Made by a program: the position numbers and the translations under genes
The notes under the pieces: model-generated
Told to the model about the DNA's origin: nothing
The model's input: the letters and a program-made list of their open reading frames with translations, nothing else
Databases searched by the model: none
NCBI GenBank assembly: GCA_017889705.1
Contig: JAGGAB010000026.1
Coordinates: 35,063 to 99,062 of the forward strand
DNA from: Bacillota bacterium
GTDB lineage: Bacteria; Bacillota; Negativicutes; Sporomusales; Sporomusaceae
DNA length: 64,000 nucleotides
Direction of reading: 5' to 3'
Shown here: positions 1-8,787 of the stretch, one piece after another
Layout: every line of letters begins with the position of its first letter
How positions within the stretch are numbered: the stretch's first letter is position 1

Positions 1-42
1 TTGCTTAGGGTTTTACTATGCATAATTAATGCTCAGAATTAT

Positions 43-104
43 ACTGCTACAAAAGGGATGAGGGAAACTTGATTGCAAGTTTCCCTCATCCCTTTTGTAG
101 CAGT
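43..104. terminator. Long perfect hairpin, probable terminator or palindromic repeat
   Basis: Two 28-nt arms (43-70 and 77-104) are exact reverse complements around a 6-nt loop. A short T-run follows on the + strand. It lies upstream of the MBL gene, so it probably terminates a gene outside the window. It belongs to a set of very long, near-perfect hairpins in this window (see 17692-17745, 47821-47869, 48674-48727, 50465-50515). Confidence 0.7.
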
Positions 105-176
105 AAAGGTTTTTAAAAGAATAAAGGGGAATAGATAATTACCAAAGGACAACGCAAGGATTGGAGGGGCGCGTTT

Positions 177-1046
177 ATGAAGGGCATTAGTAAATTAGGC
201 AATCGGGGTGTTGTCTTTACCTTTGAAGATGATATTGGGGTTTACCTGATCCAAACCGATACCTATTGGTTCTTGTGTGACACTCATCTGGGGCCGCAAT
301 CTATGGAGATTATCAAGCAATATATTGCGGAACAAGCAAATAATAAAGCGGTTATTGTGTTTAACTCTCATTCAGATTGGGATCATATATGGGGGAATTG
401 TGCGTTTCCGGGCGCGCTCATTATTGGACATGAAACCTGCCGCAAAAGGATGCAGGAGATTGGGGAGTTTGAGTTAGAGTTAGAGTCATTGCGGCAACAG
501 CACTGCGGCAATATAAAGTTGATGCTGCCTAATGTAACCTTTAATGACAGACTGCTGTTTGCCGACGAGGAAATTGAATTTATCTATGCGCCCGGGCATA
601 CTGTCGATTCGGCCATTTGTTTTGACAGAAAGGATGCGGTATTGTTTGTCGGAGACTTGGTCGAGCAGCCAATTCCTTATCTGGATTATCATGATTTAGC
701 AACATATATTGAAACACTGGAATTTATTAAAAGTTTTCCGGCAAAGAGTAAGTTATCGGCACATTCCGGCATAGTTGACAATGACTTAATTGAGCGCAAT
801 ATCGCCTATATAACAACCATCTTACAAGAAAATCCGACTAACCCGGAAATCTACCAAGCAACCCCGAATGTTCATAATTTTAATATCAATAATCGGCTGT
901 TCTTACGGTATGAAAATAGGGTTAGGGAAAAGCTGAAAGATAACTTTAACTATGCGCTGTTCCGCAGAAATTTCAAAGATTTGAAAGAAGTGACTTACAC
1001 GGATTTGCAGGCAGAATTAGAGCAATATATGCGCAAAATAGTTTAG
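177..1046 (+). CDS. MBL-fold metallo-hydrolase
   Basis: A 289-residue protein with a metallo-beta-lactamase fold. The metal motif reads NSHSDWDHIWG near residue 63, a variant of HxHxDH in which His, Asp and His ligands are kept. Later ligands are visible in APGHT (about residue 140) and VGDL (about residue 158). The last 60 residues are not part of the core fold. The ATG follows a good GGAGGGG site, which fixes the start. Members hydrolyse thioesters, lactones, phosphoesters or act as oxidoreductase partners, and the sequence does not say which. It stands alone between hairpins 43-104 and 1072-1112, so it is probably monocistronic. Confidence 0.85.
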   Translation: MKGISKLGNRGVVFTFEDDIGVYLIQTDTYWFLCDTHLGPQSMEIIKQYIAEQANNKAVIVFNSHSDWDHIWGNCAFPGALIIGHETCRKRMQEIGEFELELESLRQQHCGNIKLMLPNVTFNDRLLFADEEIEFIYAPGHTVDSAICFDRKDAVLFVGDLVEQPIPYLDYHDLATYIETLEFIKSFPAKSKLSAHSGIVDNDLIERNIAYITTILQENPTNPEIYQATPNVHNFNINNRLFLRYENRVREKLKDNFNYALFRRNFKDLKEVTYTDLQAELEQYMRKIV

Positions 1047-1071
1047 CACTTATACTGCGCCTTGTCCGACA

Positions 1072-1113
1072 ACTAACCTGCAGATGGGGTTAAACCCAAT
1101 CTGCAGGTTAGTC
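1072..1113. terminator. Bidirectional terminator hairpin ending in GGTTAGTC
   Basis: Arms of about 19 nt (1072-1090, 1094-1112) pair almost perfectly. The hairpin lies between the convergent MBL and LysR genes. The trailing motif GGTTAGTC (1106-1113) recurs after two hairpins at 3365-3470. Confidence 0.7.
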
Positions 1114-1117
1114 TGCT

Positions 1118-2005
1118 TTATTTTGAGGGGAATTTGCTGCGAATTAGTTCGAGAAAGCTTAACATCGCAGGTGTGAGCCATTTGTCTTTATGATAAACGA
1201 TTTGGGTATGCATCCCAATCTCCGGGCCTTTCCAAGGCAGTTCGACCAACAGGTTAGCCGTTACTTCTTTTTCAACATAAATTTGAGGCAAAATAGCAAT
1301 TCCCAGTCCGCTGATAACAAATTGCTTGATTGCCTCAATATTTTTTACTTTCATAAAGGAACGAGGCTTTATCGTATTGGCGCTAAGCAGATTCTCGATA
1401 AATGTCCGATAAGCGCAGCCTTCCTGGGTAACAATGAAATCTTCGGCGCTAAAATCGGAGATATTGATGGCGGCTTGCTGGGCAAGTGGATGGTCAACAG
1501 CAGCAATAAAAGCCATAGGTTCTGGGCACAGTATTTCTGTATAGAGATTGGGGTAAGGTACTTTATCAGTTAAAATAACAGATATATCGATAACATTATT
1601 CTTGAGCGCGGCATAGAACTTAGTAATATCACCAAAGGTAAGCTCTACTTCAATTGCCGGATGTTTTTTGCGGAATTCTTTTAACAGCGAAGGCAGGCGG
1701 ACAACCGAGAAAGTTTCACTGGCGCCAATAATAATTTTGCCGCTGGTGGCTTTTGCAGATACGGAATCAGCAGCTTCGTCTATTAGTTTGAGAATTCTTT
1801 CGGCATAGCTGATAAAATGTTCGCCTTCGCGAGTTAGGCGGATACGATGGCCAAGCCTGTCAAATAATTTAACCTGCAGTTCTTTTTCTAATGCTTGAAT
1901 ATGTGCTGTCAGGGTTGGCTGTGTATAGCCCAGATGTTCGGCGGCTTGAGCAAAGCTTCCGGCAGCTTTAATGGCAACAAGGGTTTGTAGTTGTCTGATT
2001 TCCAA
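1118..2005 (-). CDS. LysR family transcriptional regulator
   Basis: A 295-residue LysR-type regulator. The N-terminal winged helix-turn-helix is clear (MEIRQLQTLVAIKAAGSFAQ at residues 1-20, then AAEHLGYTQPTLTAHIQALE). A linker and two-lobed effector domain follow (IIIGASETFSV, then GLGIAILPQIYVE near residue 235). The start is TTG behind a GGAAG site. The gene is divergent from the LUD-domain gene at 2126, the usual arrangement for a LysR regulator and its target. A T-N11-A dyad lies between them at 2039-2053. The effector is unknown. Confidence 0.9.
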   Translation of the reverse strand: MEIRQLQTLVAIKAAGSFAQAAEHLGYTQPTLTAHIQALEKELQVKLFDRLGHRIRLTREGEHFISYAERILKLIDEAADSVSAKATSGKIIIGASETFSVVRLPSLLKEFRKKHPAIEVELTFGDITKFYAALKNNVIDISVILTDKVPYPNLYTEILCPEPMAFIAAVDHPLAQQAAINISDFSAEDFIVTQEGCAYRTFIENLLSANTIKPRSFMKVKNIEAIKQFVISGLGIAILPQIYVEKEVTANLLVELPWKGPEIGMHTQIVYHKDKWLTPAMLSFLELIRSKFPSK

Positions 2006-2038
2006 AGCAACACTTCCTATAATTTTTTTCTATTGTAA

Positions 2039-2053
2039 TAATACGAACTATTA
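2039..2053. promoter_or_regulatory. Candidate LysR operator (T-N11-A dyad)
   Basis: TAATA-CGAAC-TATTA is a 15-bp dyad with 5-bp arms that contains the T-N11-A pattern of LysR sites. It lies in the 120-bp divergent region between the LysR gene and the LUD gene. AT-rich dyads arise by chance, so this is a candidate only. Confidence 0.4.
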
Positions 2054-2125
2054 ATTATACATATGGAGAATATCATGTTAAAGTTGATATAGCAAGCATA
2101 GGTTTTAAAATAGGGAGGAAGAACA

Positions 2126-2767
2126 ATGTCAGAATACGTAGATGCAAAACAACAAGCTCATGGAGCAAAGACGGTAGAGGTACTTAAAAAAAATAGATTT
2201 GAGGCTGCTTATTACCCAAGTATGCAAGCTGCGTTAGAAGAACTCTTTGCAGTTATCCCAATGGATGCAACTGTTGGGATTGGCGGCTCGTGGACATTAA
2301 TAGAGTCGCAGGTTGCAGAAAAATTAGAAGCGCGCGGCAACATTGTCTATTGTCATCATACACCAGGGTTAAGTCCGGAGGAGATATTAGATATCCGGCG
2401 CAAACAGCTTACTTGTGACGTGTTTTTGACAAGCGCTAATGCTATTACCGAAGATGGCTGTCTGGTCAATACAGACGCTACCGGCAACCGGGTGGCGGCT
2501 ATGACTTTTGGGCCAAAAAAGGTTATCGTTCTTGCCGGTATTAATAAAATTGTGCCTACTGTTGCCGATGCGCAAGAACGTATTCGATCTACAGCAGCAC
2601 CGCTTAATAATAAGCGGCTAAAACGCCCTAATCCATGTGTGCAGACTGGGCATTGTATGGATTGCCAGGGCCCAACCCGCTTGTGTAATGTTATGTCTAT
2701 TATTCACAAACGGCCACCGGCGTCTAACATTCATGTGTGGATAATTGGTGAAGAAGTGGGATATTAA
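2126..2767 (+). CDS. LUD domain protein (LutC/DUF162-like)
   Basis: A 213-residue single-domain LUD protein. Conserved blocks are visible: GIGGSWTLIE (about residue 50), SANAITEDGCLVNTDATGNR (about 110) and FGPKKVIVLAGINKIV (about 132). The C-terminus carries a four-Cys patch, PCVQTGHCMDCQGPTRLCN, which could bind metal. LUD proteins are known from the lactate oxidation complex LutABC, but no lutA or lutB lies nearby, so a lactate role is not supported. The RBS is AGGGAGGA. A paralogue with the same Cys pattern is at 56932-57558. The divergent LysR probably regulates it. Confidence 0.85.
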   Translation: MSEYVDAKQQAHGAKTVEVLKKNRFEAAYYPSMQAALEELFAVIPMDATVGIGGSWTLIESQVAEKLEARGNIVYCHHTPGLSPEEILDIRRKQLTCDVFLTSANAITEDGCLVNTDATGNRVAAMTFGPKKVIVLAGINKIVPTVADAQERIRSTAAPLNNKRLKRPNPCVQTGHCMDCQGPTRLCNVMSIIHKRPPASNIHVWIIGEEVGY

Positions 2768-2905
2768 AGCTTTGAAACAATTTAGGGACAAACAGAGAAT
2801 TTGTGTACAGATGCCAGCATGAAACATGCTGGTTTCTTGTTTTCGTGAGAAATAAGGGATATAATGCAAAGTAACATATACAGACAGGTTACAGAGGGGA
2901 TAGTT

Positions 2906-3265
2906 ATGAAATCTAAAGAGCTATTTTTATATTGCATGACAAAACTCGGTGCTATTGAGGATTACCCGTTTGGACCAGATGTTATTGTTATTAAAATAGC
3001 ATCCAAAATGTTCGCCTTGATGTCGCGAAGAAATGGTCAGGATACGCTTTCGTTAAAATGCGATCCTGATTATTCGGAGGTATTAAGGAAGCAATATCGA
3101 AGTATAATTCCGGGTTATCACTTAAGCAAGCGTCATTGGAACACCATAGTGCTTGATGGCAGCGTTGCCGAAAGAGATATTAAGCAGCTAATCGATCATT
3201 CTTATGACTTGGTCTATAAGTCTCTTCCCAAGAGGATGAGAACAGCAGCGAGTGGGGATTGGTGA
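2906..3265 (+). CDS. MmcQ/YjbR family protein
   Basis: A 119-residue protein with the MmcQ/YjbR fold (a double-wing DNA-binding-like domain of unclear function). Typical features are an N-terminal helix, YPFGPDVIVIKIASKMFALM, LKCDPDYSEVLRKQYRSI and the late HWNTIVLDGSV segment. The reading frame opens upstream at 2864. ATG 2906 is preferred because an AGAGGGGA site ends 5 nt before it and family members start at this point. It is followed directly by a terminator at 3297. No partner gene is evident. Confidence 0.8.
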   Translation: MKSKELFLYCMTKLGAIEDYPFGPDVIVIKIASKMFALMSRRNGQDTLSLKCDPDYSEVLRKQYRSIIPGYHLSKRHWNTIVLDGSVAERDIKQLIDHSYDLVYKSLPKRMRTAASGDW

Positions 3266-3296
3266 TGATTGTACAGGTGGAAATAAACACAGAAAA

Positions 3297-3333
3297 AACG
3301 CTAATTGTCGGTAGCAGACAATTAGCGTTTTTG
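3297..3333 (+). terminator. Rho-independent terminator
   Basis: A 13-bp GC-containing stem (AACGCTAATTGTC and its complement) with a short loop is followed by GTTTTTG. It lies just downstream of the YjbR-like gene. Confidence 0.8.
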
Positions 3334-3364
3334 CATTTGTAAAAAAAATATAAAGTAGACTTAT

Positions 3365-3470
3365 CTTCAGGTGGGGTTTTAACCCTATCTGAAGGTTAGT
3401 CGCCCTTATCCAGGGACTTAGCCGCTCTTACTTCCGCTTGTAGAAGCGGGAGTCTTAGAGCGGGTTAGTC
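3365..3470. repeat. Two adjacent hairpins, each followed by GGTTAGTC
   Basis: Hairpin one has arms 3365-3378 and 3381-3394 with two G-U pairs. Hairpin two is a compound stem from 3422 to 3462. Each is followed by GGTTAGTC (3394-3401 and 3463-3470), the same octamer that ends the hairpin at 1072-1113. The block abuts the 3' end of the SGNH gene. It may be a terminator for that gene, a small repeat or a structured RNA. No coding potential was seen. Confidence 0.5.
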
Positions 3471-4709
3471 TCAGGATAAAGAATGTTTCTTAATATAGTC
3501 CGATACTTTTTGTCCGATGATTCGTTTGCCTGAAATATCTAAATGCAGGCCGTCTTGTGCGTATTTTACAGGTAATAAGCCTTGTTCATCAACCACAGGT
3601 GAATAGATATCGACATAATCAGGCTGTTGTTTTATAAATGCATTTACCTTGAGTAATTCAGTTTGCCAGTTAGGTGCTGTTCCTTCGTTAAAAACACGTT
3701 GAATTCGTTCGGGATTTACCGGCGGCAGGGTTAAAAAGATGGGGCGGATATTATTCTCGCGGCACTTTTGTTTAATGGCGGCTAATGACTGTACTACATC
3801 TTCCGCGCTTGTTCCTCCACGAATACTGTTGCTGCCTCCCAGGATGAGTAAGTATTTCGGTTTAAACGGCAGTACTTCCTGGTCAAAACGGTTTTCCAAG
3901 GCTTCCGCAGTATCACCGCTTTTACCCAGGTTTTTTACTTCATAAGGCAAATAGGTTGAGTAATCAAACCGGCCATCAGAAGGGGGATTGGATATTGCGC
4001 CACCGCCATGAGTGATACTGTCACCGAAGGTTGCCCAGTCATAGCCTTCGGTTTTGACTTCTAGTAAAACAGGATCAGAATATACACCAATTGGTCGATT
4101 GTCTTTATCATAGGCGAGAACCCGCCAATAATAAATTCCCTCTTTTAACAGGGGTTCCGGATCATAAAAATCAAATCCCTGGGTGAGAGCATAGGAACGT
4201 ATTCTATGCTTTGAAGGTTTTATTCCATTTGGCGATTCAGGAACTTGATCAGTGACTTCCACTTCATATTTGGCAGCACCTTTTACTGGGATCCAGGAAT
4301 ATACAGGGTATAAAGGGACTGGGCGGTCATTATAAAGAGCTGTAGGTGTTGGTTTGAGTGGATTCAGGGTCATATCACCGAGAACTGCCGGTTGGGAAAA
4401 AGGGCCTACAGGGTTTTCATCTAAATCTAGCGGGCGGGCCCGGAAATAAAGCTTTTTGAGGTCCTGTCCTTCAAATAAGGAAAGTGGTAATTGGACACCA
4501 GGGGTATAAATGTTGGATCTGGTATACACAACGTGTTTTTCCCTTGCCGGAATATCCTTATTTACTGCTACTGTAGCAATTTCTAACTCATACATTACAG
4601 CATCTTCAGCATTAGACCATGCCAGTTCGATTCTTCCTGTCTGCGCACAAGCAAACAGCGTCAGAAAAGTAAAAAGAGCTGTAAACACAATTGTTTTTTT
4701 TAGTTGCAA
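3471..4709 (-). CDS. SGNH/GDSL-family hydrolase, probable lipoprotein
   Basis: A 412-residue exported protein. Residues 1-20 form a signal peptide ending in LFAC, so Cys21 is a plausible lipidation site. Residues 25-210 resemble fibronectin-like beta-sandwich segments (WSNAEDAVMYELEI, WIPVKGAAKYEVEV, YYWRVLAYD). The C-terminal part is an SGNH hydrolase: block I FGDSITHGG, a GGSNS block, and the catalytic DGLHLD near the end. The family deacylates carbohydrates or lipids. The start is TTG behind GGAGG. It is monocistronic, and the substrate is probably at the cell surface. Confidence 0.8.
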   Translation of the reverse strand: MQLKKTIVFTALFTFLTLFACAQTGRIELAWSNAEDAVMYELEIATVAVNKDIPAREKHVVYTRSNIYTPGVQLPLSLFEGQDLKKLYFRARPLDLDENPVGPFSQPAVLGDMTLNPLKPTPTALYNDRPVPLYPVYSWIPVKGAAKYEVEVTDQVPESPNGIKPSKHRIRSYALTQGFDFYDPEPLLKEGIYYWRVLAYDKDNRPIGVYSDPVLLEVKTEGYDWATFGDSITHGGGAISNPPSDGRFDYSTYLPYEVKNLGKSGDTAEALENRFDQEVLPFKPKYLLILGGSNSIRGGTSAEDVVQSLAAIKQKCRENNIRPIFLTLPPVNPERIQRVFNEGTAPNWQTELLKVNAFIKQQPDYVDIYSPVVDEQGLLPVKYAQDGLHLDISGKRIIGQKVSDYIKKHSLS

Positions 4710-4832
4710 AATAGTTCGCCTCCAGATAAATATGCAAATAAGTCTTTACATACATTCTATACAACAGCTTCAGTTTCCTGTAACAGACCTAAAGAGAGCA
4801 GTATCGCCATTTTGGGGGGATTTTTAGAGGAA

Positions 4833-4858
4833 ATTAATATTTAATGTCGAATATTAAT
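4833..4858. promoter_or_regulatory. AT-rich dyad upstream of the chemoreceptor gene
   Basis: ATTAATATT and AATATTAAT form a 9-bp dyad with an 8-nt centre, about 80 bp before the chemoreceptor start. It may be an operator, but AT-rich composition makes chance possible. Confidence 0.3.
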
Positions 4859-4940
4859 ATGAGTTATAGCAAAAAAAGGAGGGATAAAGCCCAACTGCTT
4901 TCTCATTTTAGCTTTATTAAAACTATATGGAGGCATGTAC

Positions 4941-6971
4941 ATGAAACTTAGTATTCGGATGAAACTCACGGCAATTATTGGCATAGTCCTGTTTTTGTCA
5001 TCAGGAATATTGGGAGGAGCGAGTCTTTACTTTGCGCAAGATTATCTTGGCAGAAGTGTCAATGAAACAATTTCTTCCATTGCCGCAGGCGGAGCAGAAG
5101 CTGTAAGCAGAGACGTAAGTATCATAGTTACGCAACTTGAGGGCGTCGCCAATCATCCGGTTATCAAGGACGGCACAAACACCAATGCCGTTGTTGGGGT
5201 CATGTCTAGTGAATTAAAACGCCTGGATAAACTAACTAATATAAACTACATATTTTTAAATGGCTCTGCTGTGCGGGCAAATGGGACAAAGTCGAATGTG
5301 GCAGACCGGGATTATTACAAAAAGGTATTAGAAACTAAAAAACCGGTAATCTCAAGTGTAATTACATCAGGATCATCCAATAAACTGGCCGTTATTGTGG
5401 CAGTACCAGTACTGGAAAATGGTCAGCTCAAAGGGATCCTTGGGGGAACATTACCTTTAGAAAACATTTTATCGATTATTGATGATATAAAATATAAAGA
5501 AACAGGTTTTGCTTACTTAGTAGATGACTCCGGACTGGTACTAAGCTATCCTAAATATCCGGATATTATTGGCAAGCTTACTGTAACGGAAAAAACAATT
5601 CAACCGGAACTGAAGTTGCCTGCAAAAGAAATTGACAGTAAGTTTATCGGTTATTTTAAAAATGTGACTGATGGAGCAAAACAAGTATTAGGGACATATA
5701 CTGCGTTTGATGGCACTACTTACTTATCAGCTCTTGTCCCGGTTGAACTGTCAAATCAGCGTTGGATACTTGTTGTCAATGTTGCTGAAAAAGAAGCCGG
5801 CGCAGAGACAAGACATTTGGCCATTTTAATTGTCGGTATAACCGTGGTTTGTTTGGTGCTGAGCTTTATCATTTCAGCTTGGATTGGCCAGAAATTTTCA
5901 GCCTCTATTATAAAACTTAGAGATGAGGCCATGCTTATTGCCAAAGGCGATATTCGTGAGCGTTCCGTAATTTCTAACAGCACAGATGAAGTGGGAGATT
6001 TAGCGCGCAGCATCAACGACATGGCAGCTCAATTACGGCAGCTATTGCGACGGGTTCAAAATGCTGCTGAAAATTTGGCAGCATCTTCTGAGGAACTAAC
6101 CGCAAGCACGGAGCAATCAGCAACAGCCAATGTTCATGTTGCGGAAACAATAGCAGATCTGACCGAGGGTATTCAAACACAGGCTGAATCAGTAAATGCA
6201 ACCCGATCAGCAACTGAACAGGTATCAGACCGGATCGAACAGGTTGCGGCAAGCGCAGTTCTTGTATCAGGGATTTCTGATGAAGCGTTTAATGCTGCTC
6301 AGCGGGGTGGAGATGCCCTAGGGGCAGCTATATCGCAGATGAATAATATTGAAAAGACAGTAGCAAAATCAGCGCAAGAGGTAATCCAACTGGGCAACCA
6401 ATCCCGGGAAATCGGTCAGATTGTGGATACGATTTCGGGAATTGCCGGACAAACTAATTTGCTTGCCTTAAATGCGGCCATTGAGGCTGCACGTGCCGGT
6501 GAACAAGGCCGCGGTTTTGCCGTCGTTGCCGATGAGGTTAGAAAATTAGCGGAACAGTCACAGACTGCAGCCAAACAAATCGCTGATCTTATTTCTGAAA
6601 CGCAATTAGGCACTGATCAGGCCGTAATGGCCATGAATGAAGGCACCCAGGAAGTAAAAGCCGGTGTTGAGGTTGTTGTGGCAGCCGATCAGGCCTTTAA
6701 AGAAATCGTGAAAAAAGTGGAACAAGTTTCCAGTCAAATTCAAAGTATTTCTGATGCTATACGGCAAATGTCCGAAGGAAGCCAGCAGATTGTGGTAGCC
6801 ATCCGCAGGATTGATGATGTCAGTCAAAACACAACTGAGCACACTCAGTCCGTGTCTGCCACCACCGAAGAGCAGAGCGCATCGATGGAACAGATTGCGG
6901 CTTCTAGTCTGGCATTGGCTCGGATGGCGGAAGAGTTAAAGAATGAAGTGCAAAGCTTTAAGATAGTATAG
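4941..6971 (+). CDS. Methyl-accepting chemotaxis protein (dCache type)
   Basis: A 676-residue chemoreceptor. TM1 is about residues 8-30. The extracytoplasmic region to about 280 has the double-Cache pattern ([43 protein letters not shown]). TM2 is [24 protein letters not shown] domain follows ([17 protein letters not shown]). The signalling domain holds the invariant tip [21 protein letters not shown] start at 4935 is also open, but GGAGG ends 1 nt before it and 7 nt before ATG 4941, so 4941 is chosen. The ligand is unknown; dCache receptors often bind amino acids or organic acids. There are no che genes nearby. Confidence 0.93.
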   Translation: MKLSIRMKLTAIIGIVLFLSSGILGGASLYFAQDYLGRSVNETISSIAAGGAEAVSRDVSIIVTQLEGVANHPVIKDGTNTNAVVGVMSSELKRLDKLTNINYIFLNGSAVRANGTKSNVADRDYYKKVLETKKPVISSVITSGSSNKLAVIVAVPVLENGQLKGILGGTLPLENILSIIDDIKYKETGFAYLVDDSGLVLSYPKYPDIIGKLTVTEKTIQPELKLPAKEIDSKFIGYFKNVTDGAKQVLGTYTAFDGTTYLSALVPVELSNQRWILVVNVAEKEAGAETRHLAILIVGITVVCLVLSFIISAWIGQKFSASIIKLRDEAMLIAKGDIRERSVISNSTDEVGDLARSINDMAAQLRQLLRRVQNAAENLAASSEELTASTEQSATANVHVAETIADLTEGIQTQAESVNATRSATEQVSDRIEQVAASAVLVSGISDEAFNAAQRGGDALGAAISQMNNIEKTVAKSAQEVIQLGNQSREIGQIVDTISGIAGQTNLLALNAAIEAARAGEQGRGFAVVADEVRKLAEQSQTAAKQIADLISETQLGTDQAVMAMNEGTQEVKAGVEVVVAADQAFKEIVKKVEQVSSQIQSISDAIRQMSEGSQQIVVAIRRIDDVSQNTTEHTQSVSATTEEQSASMEQIAASSLALARMAEELKNEVQSFKIV

Positions 6972-7010
6972 AAGAACGCCAAGTTCTTCTACTATTGTCA
7001 CGGTAAACTA

Positions 7011-7049
7011 AAAGAGGTTCTGCAGGCATGATGTCTGCAGAACCTCTTT
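7011..7049. terminator. Bidirectional terminator between convergent genes
   Basis: A 15-bp perfect stem (7011-7025 with 7035-7049) lies between the chemoreceptor gene and the convergent HD-GYP gene. The A-run and T-run flanks allow termination in both directions. Confidence 0.8.
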
Positions 7050-7083
7050 GTATCACTTAATAAAACAGTTAAAATAGAAAAGC

Positions 7084-7926
7084 TTAAGATATGCTGGGTG
7101 GCAGTGTGTAAATCCGGGACCAATCAATTGTTGAGCCAAATACATCGATCATACCGGGATCGAAAAATTTACCCTTTTTCTCGATGGTCTGAAACATGGC
7201 TTTGCGCGGCTCAACATCTTTTATCAATAAGCGGTCATAATAATCGACTACGGCAACCAGTGAAGAAAACTCGGTGATTTGTGTGCGGCTGAAGGAAAAG
7301 GGATAACCGCTGCCATCATAATGCTCATGATGTTGCAGGCAAACCAAGGCTACCAACATATCAATATCCAGATTCTTCCGCAACTTATCAAAGCCTAAAA
7401 AAGGATGATCCAAATCAGTTTCATTAAACTTTTTCTCCATGCCGCAGTCATGCAAAAGAGTACATATGGCAAGTTTTTCGAGATTATCAATAGAATACCG
7501 CTTAATTAACCCTATGTTTGTGCTGAGTATTGCGGTACGCAGACTGTGCCGAAACAGTGGTTCGTCGCTGGAACACGCAGTCATAAAGTCTTGAACGCAA
7601 GGTCTATCTAAGGCAGACGCTAGAATTTCTTCAATAGCCGTAATGTTTTTTTTGATAGCAATGGCCTGGCAATCAAAAATGCCATCGGTAATATTTCTGA
7701 TAGCAGCTAGGGGTTTGGAGGGCGCTGAGGTGTTTGCGCTGGACTCCTGTACTAACTCCTGTTCGTCTTTAACGCTGACTGTTTCAATATCGAAATTTCG
7801 TAGCTGTCGAATAATAAAATTGGTGAAGGTAACCCCGCTTGCCACCAGAATGAGACCTTGATCATTAAAAATTGTCTGATCTGATACCATGCCTTCACGT
7901 AGTTGGTCAATAGCAACTTTTCCCAA
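7084..7926 (-). CDS. HD-GYP domain protein (probable c-di-GMP phosphodiesterase)
   Basis: A 280-residue protein. The N-terminal 60 residues (LREGMVSDQTIFNDQGLILV) form the small domain often placed before HD-GYP domains. The HD-GYP core is complete by eye: RHSLRTAIL, LLHDCG, and HHEHYDGSGYP near residue 200. It should hydrolyse cyclic di-GMP. The TTG start comes 2 bp after the stop of the response regulator gene, and its AGGAGG site lies inside that gene's last codons, so the two are translationally coupled. The pair probably works as a split two-component output. Confidence 0.88.
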   Translation of the reverse strand: MGKVAIDQLREGMVSDQTIFNDQGLILVASGVTFTNFIIRQLRNFDIETVSVKDEQELVQESSANTSAPSKPLAAIRNITDGIFDCQAIAIKKNITAIEEILASALDRPCVQDFMTACSSDEPLFRHSLRTAILSTNIGLIKRYSIDNLEKLAICTLLHDCGMEKKFNETDLDHPFLGFDKLRKNLDIDMLVALVCLQHHEHYDGSGYPFSFSRTQITEFSSLVAVVDYYDRLLIKDVEPRKAMFQTIEKKGKFFDPGMIDVFGSTIDWSRIYTLPPSIS

Positions 7927-7928
7927 CG

Positions 7929-8303
7929 TTAATCCTCCTGATTATTCAACTTCAGTATTTGGATCACTTTTACAACATTCTCCGGGGTTATCGGTTTTGA
8001 GAGTATCGCAAGGGCGCCATTTGCCAGACAATCCTTATAGATAAATTTTTGCTTCCCTAATGTAGTAGTCATAACTATTTTTACTTTCTTATCAATTTTG
8101 GATAAAATCTTGAGAACGGCTAACCCGTCAGGAGCATCCATAATATAATCTAAAATAACAACATGTGGTTTAAAGGTGCGATGCTTTTCTAAGGCTTCAA
8201 CCCCATTAACTGCCTCTTCAAACTCAGCAGAAAGCAGGCTTGCCAGTAAATCCTTTAACTGTGTTCTTATCAGCAATGAGTCATCCGCAATAAGAATGCG
8301 CAA
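7929..8303 (-). CDS. Single-domain CheY-like response regulator
   Basis: A 124-residue receiver domain with no output domain. The acidic pair ADDS is at residues 6-9, the phosphoacceptor Asp is in VVILDYIMD (about 54), the switch Thr is in MTTTLGK (about 83), and the conserved Lys is in LSKPITPENV (about 106). The start is TTG behind AAGGAGGG. It is the first gene of a two-gene operon with the HD-GYP protein and probably controls it. No cognate kinase is adjacent. Confidence 0.9.
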   Translation of the reverse strand: MRILIADDSLLIRTQLKDLLASLLSAEFEEAVNGVEALEKHRTFKPHVVILDYIMDAPDGLAVLKILSKIDKKVKIVMTTTLGKQKFIYKDCLANGALAILSKPITPENVVKVIQILKLNNQED

Positions 8304-8613
8304 AGTCAGTCCCTCCTTGTTTTAGGACTAAAAATTCATAACTATGAGTGGTAAAGCTGCTCGAACAAGGTGTTTAACTAGTACTTAATTCAGATAGGAT
8401 ATTTTGAATTTTCCCTATTGTAATGACAAATTCCTCCTGAATGTCGCATAATTCTACAAAATATTAAAACAAACATCCTGTTGGCCAATTAAGGCCGGCA
8501 GGCCGGCGGGATGTTTATACTTTTTTTCATTGCGTTGGCTCATAAAAGGTGGCATAATTTAATGGTCGAAACAGCATGGCGACAAACAAGGGCTATTAGT
8601 AGGAGGTAACACC
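8304..8613. other. Divergent intergenic region with a terminator-like hairpin
   Basis: This 310-bp gap lies between two divergent operons. It holds an imperfect GC-rich hairpin (8471-8516, arms AAACATCC and GGATGTTT plus an inner GGCC stem) followed by TTTTTTT on the + strand. Neither flanking gene ends here, so the hairpin may be a leader attenuator for the gene at 8614 or mark a small RNA gene. No ORF with a good RBS was seen. Confidence 0.45.
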
Positions 8614-8787
8614 GTGAAAGAGGTTGGCAATTATATACTTACGTTTTTAGTTTTTGGCGCCTTTATGTACTTGGTACTGCCTATATTCCGCAAAGGCATG
8701 GAAAATCACCAGCGAATGCTTAAGGCTGCCTGGGGGGCATTAGTATTTACGCTTGTTAAGGCGCTGCTTGCTTTTCTTCCGCGGTAA
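8614..8787 (+). CDS. Small membrane protein
   Basis: A 57-residue ORF starting at GTG with a perfect AGGAGGT site 6 nt upstream. It has one or two hydrophobic segments (residues 6-23, then about 38-54) around a short polar stretch RKGMENHQR, and ends in LPR. The stop overlaps the next start as TAATG, so it is translationally coupled to the FMN-binding protein. No family is recognised. The coupling suggests a membrane partner or anchor for that protein. Confidence 0.75.
   Translation: MKEVGNYILTFLVFGAFMYLVLPIFRKGMENHQRMLKAAWGALVFTLVKALLAFLPR

Noticed and set aside
1190..1573. Plus-strand ORF inside the LysR gene, and many similar overlapping ORFs elsewhere
   Set aside because: They are antisense or out-of-frame shadows of strongly supported genes and lack RBS and family motifs.
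3365..3470. Integron attC sites
   Set aside because: GGTTAGTC does not fit the GTTRRRY/RYYYAAC core pair and no integrase or cassette array is present.
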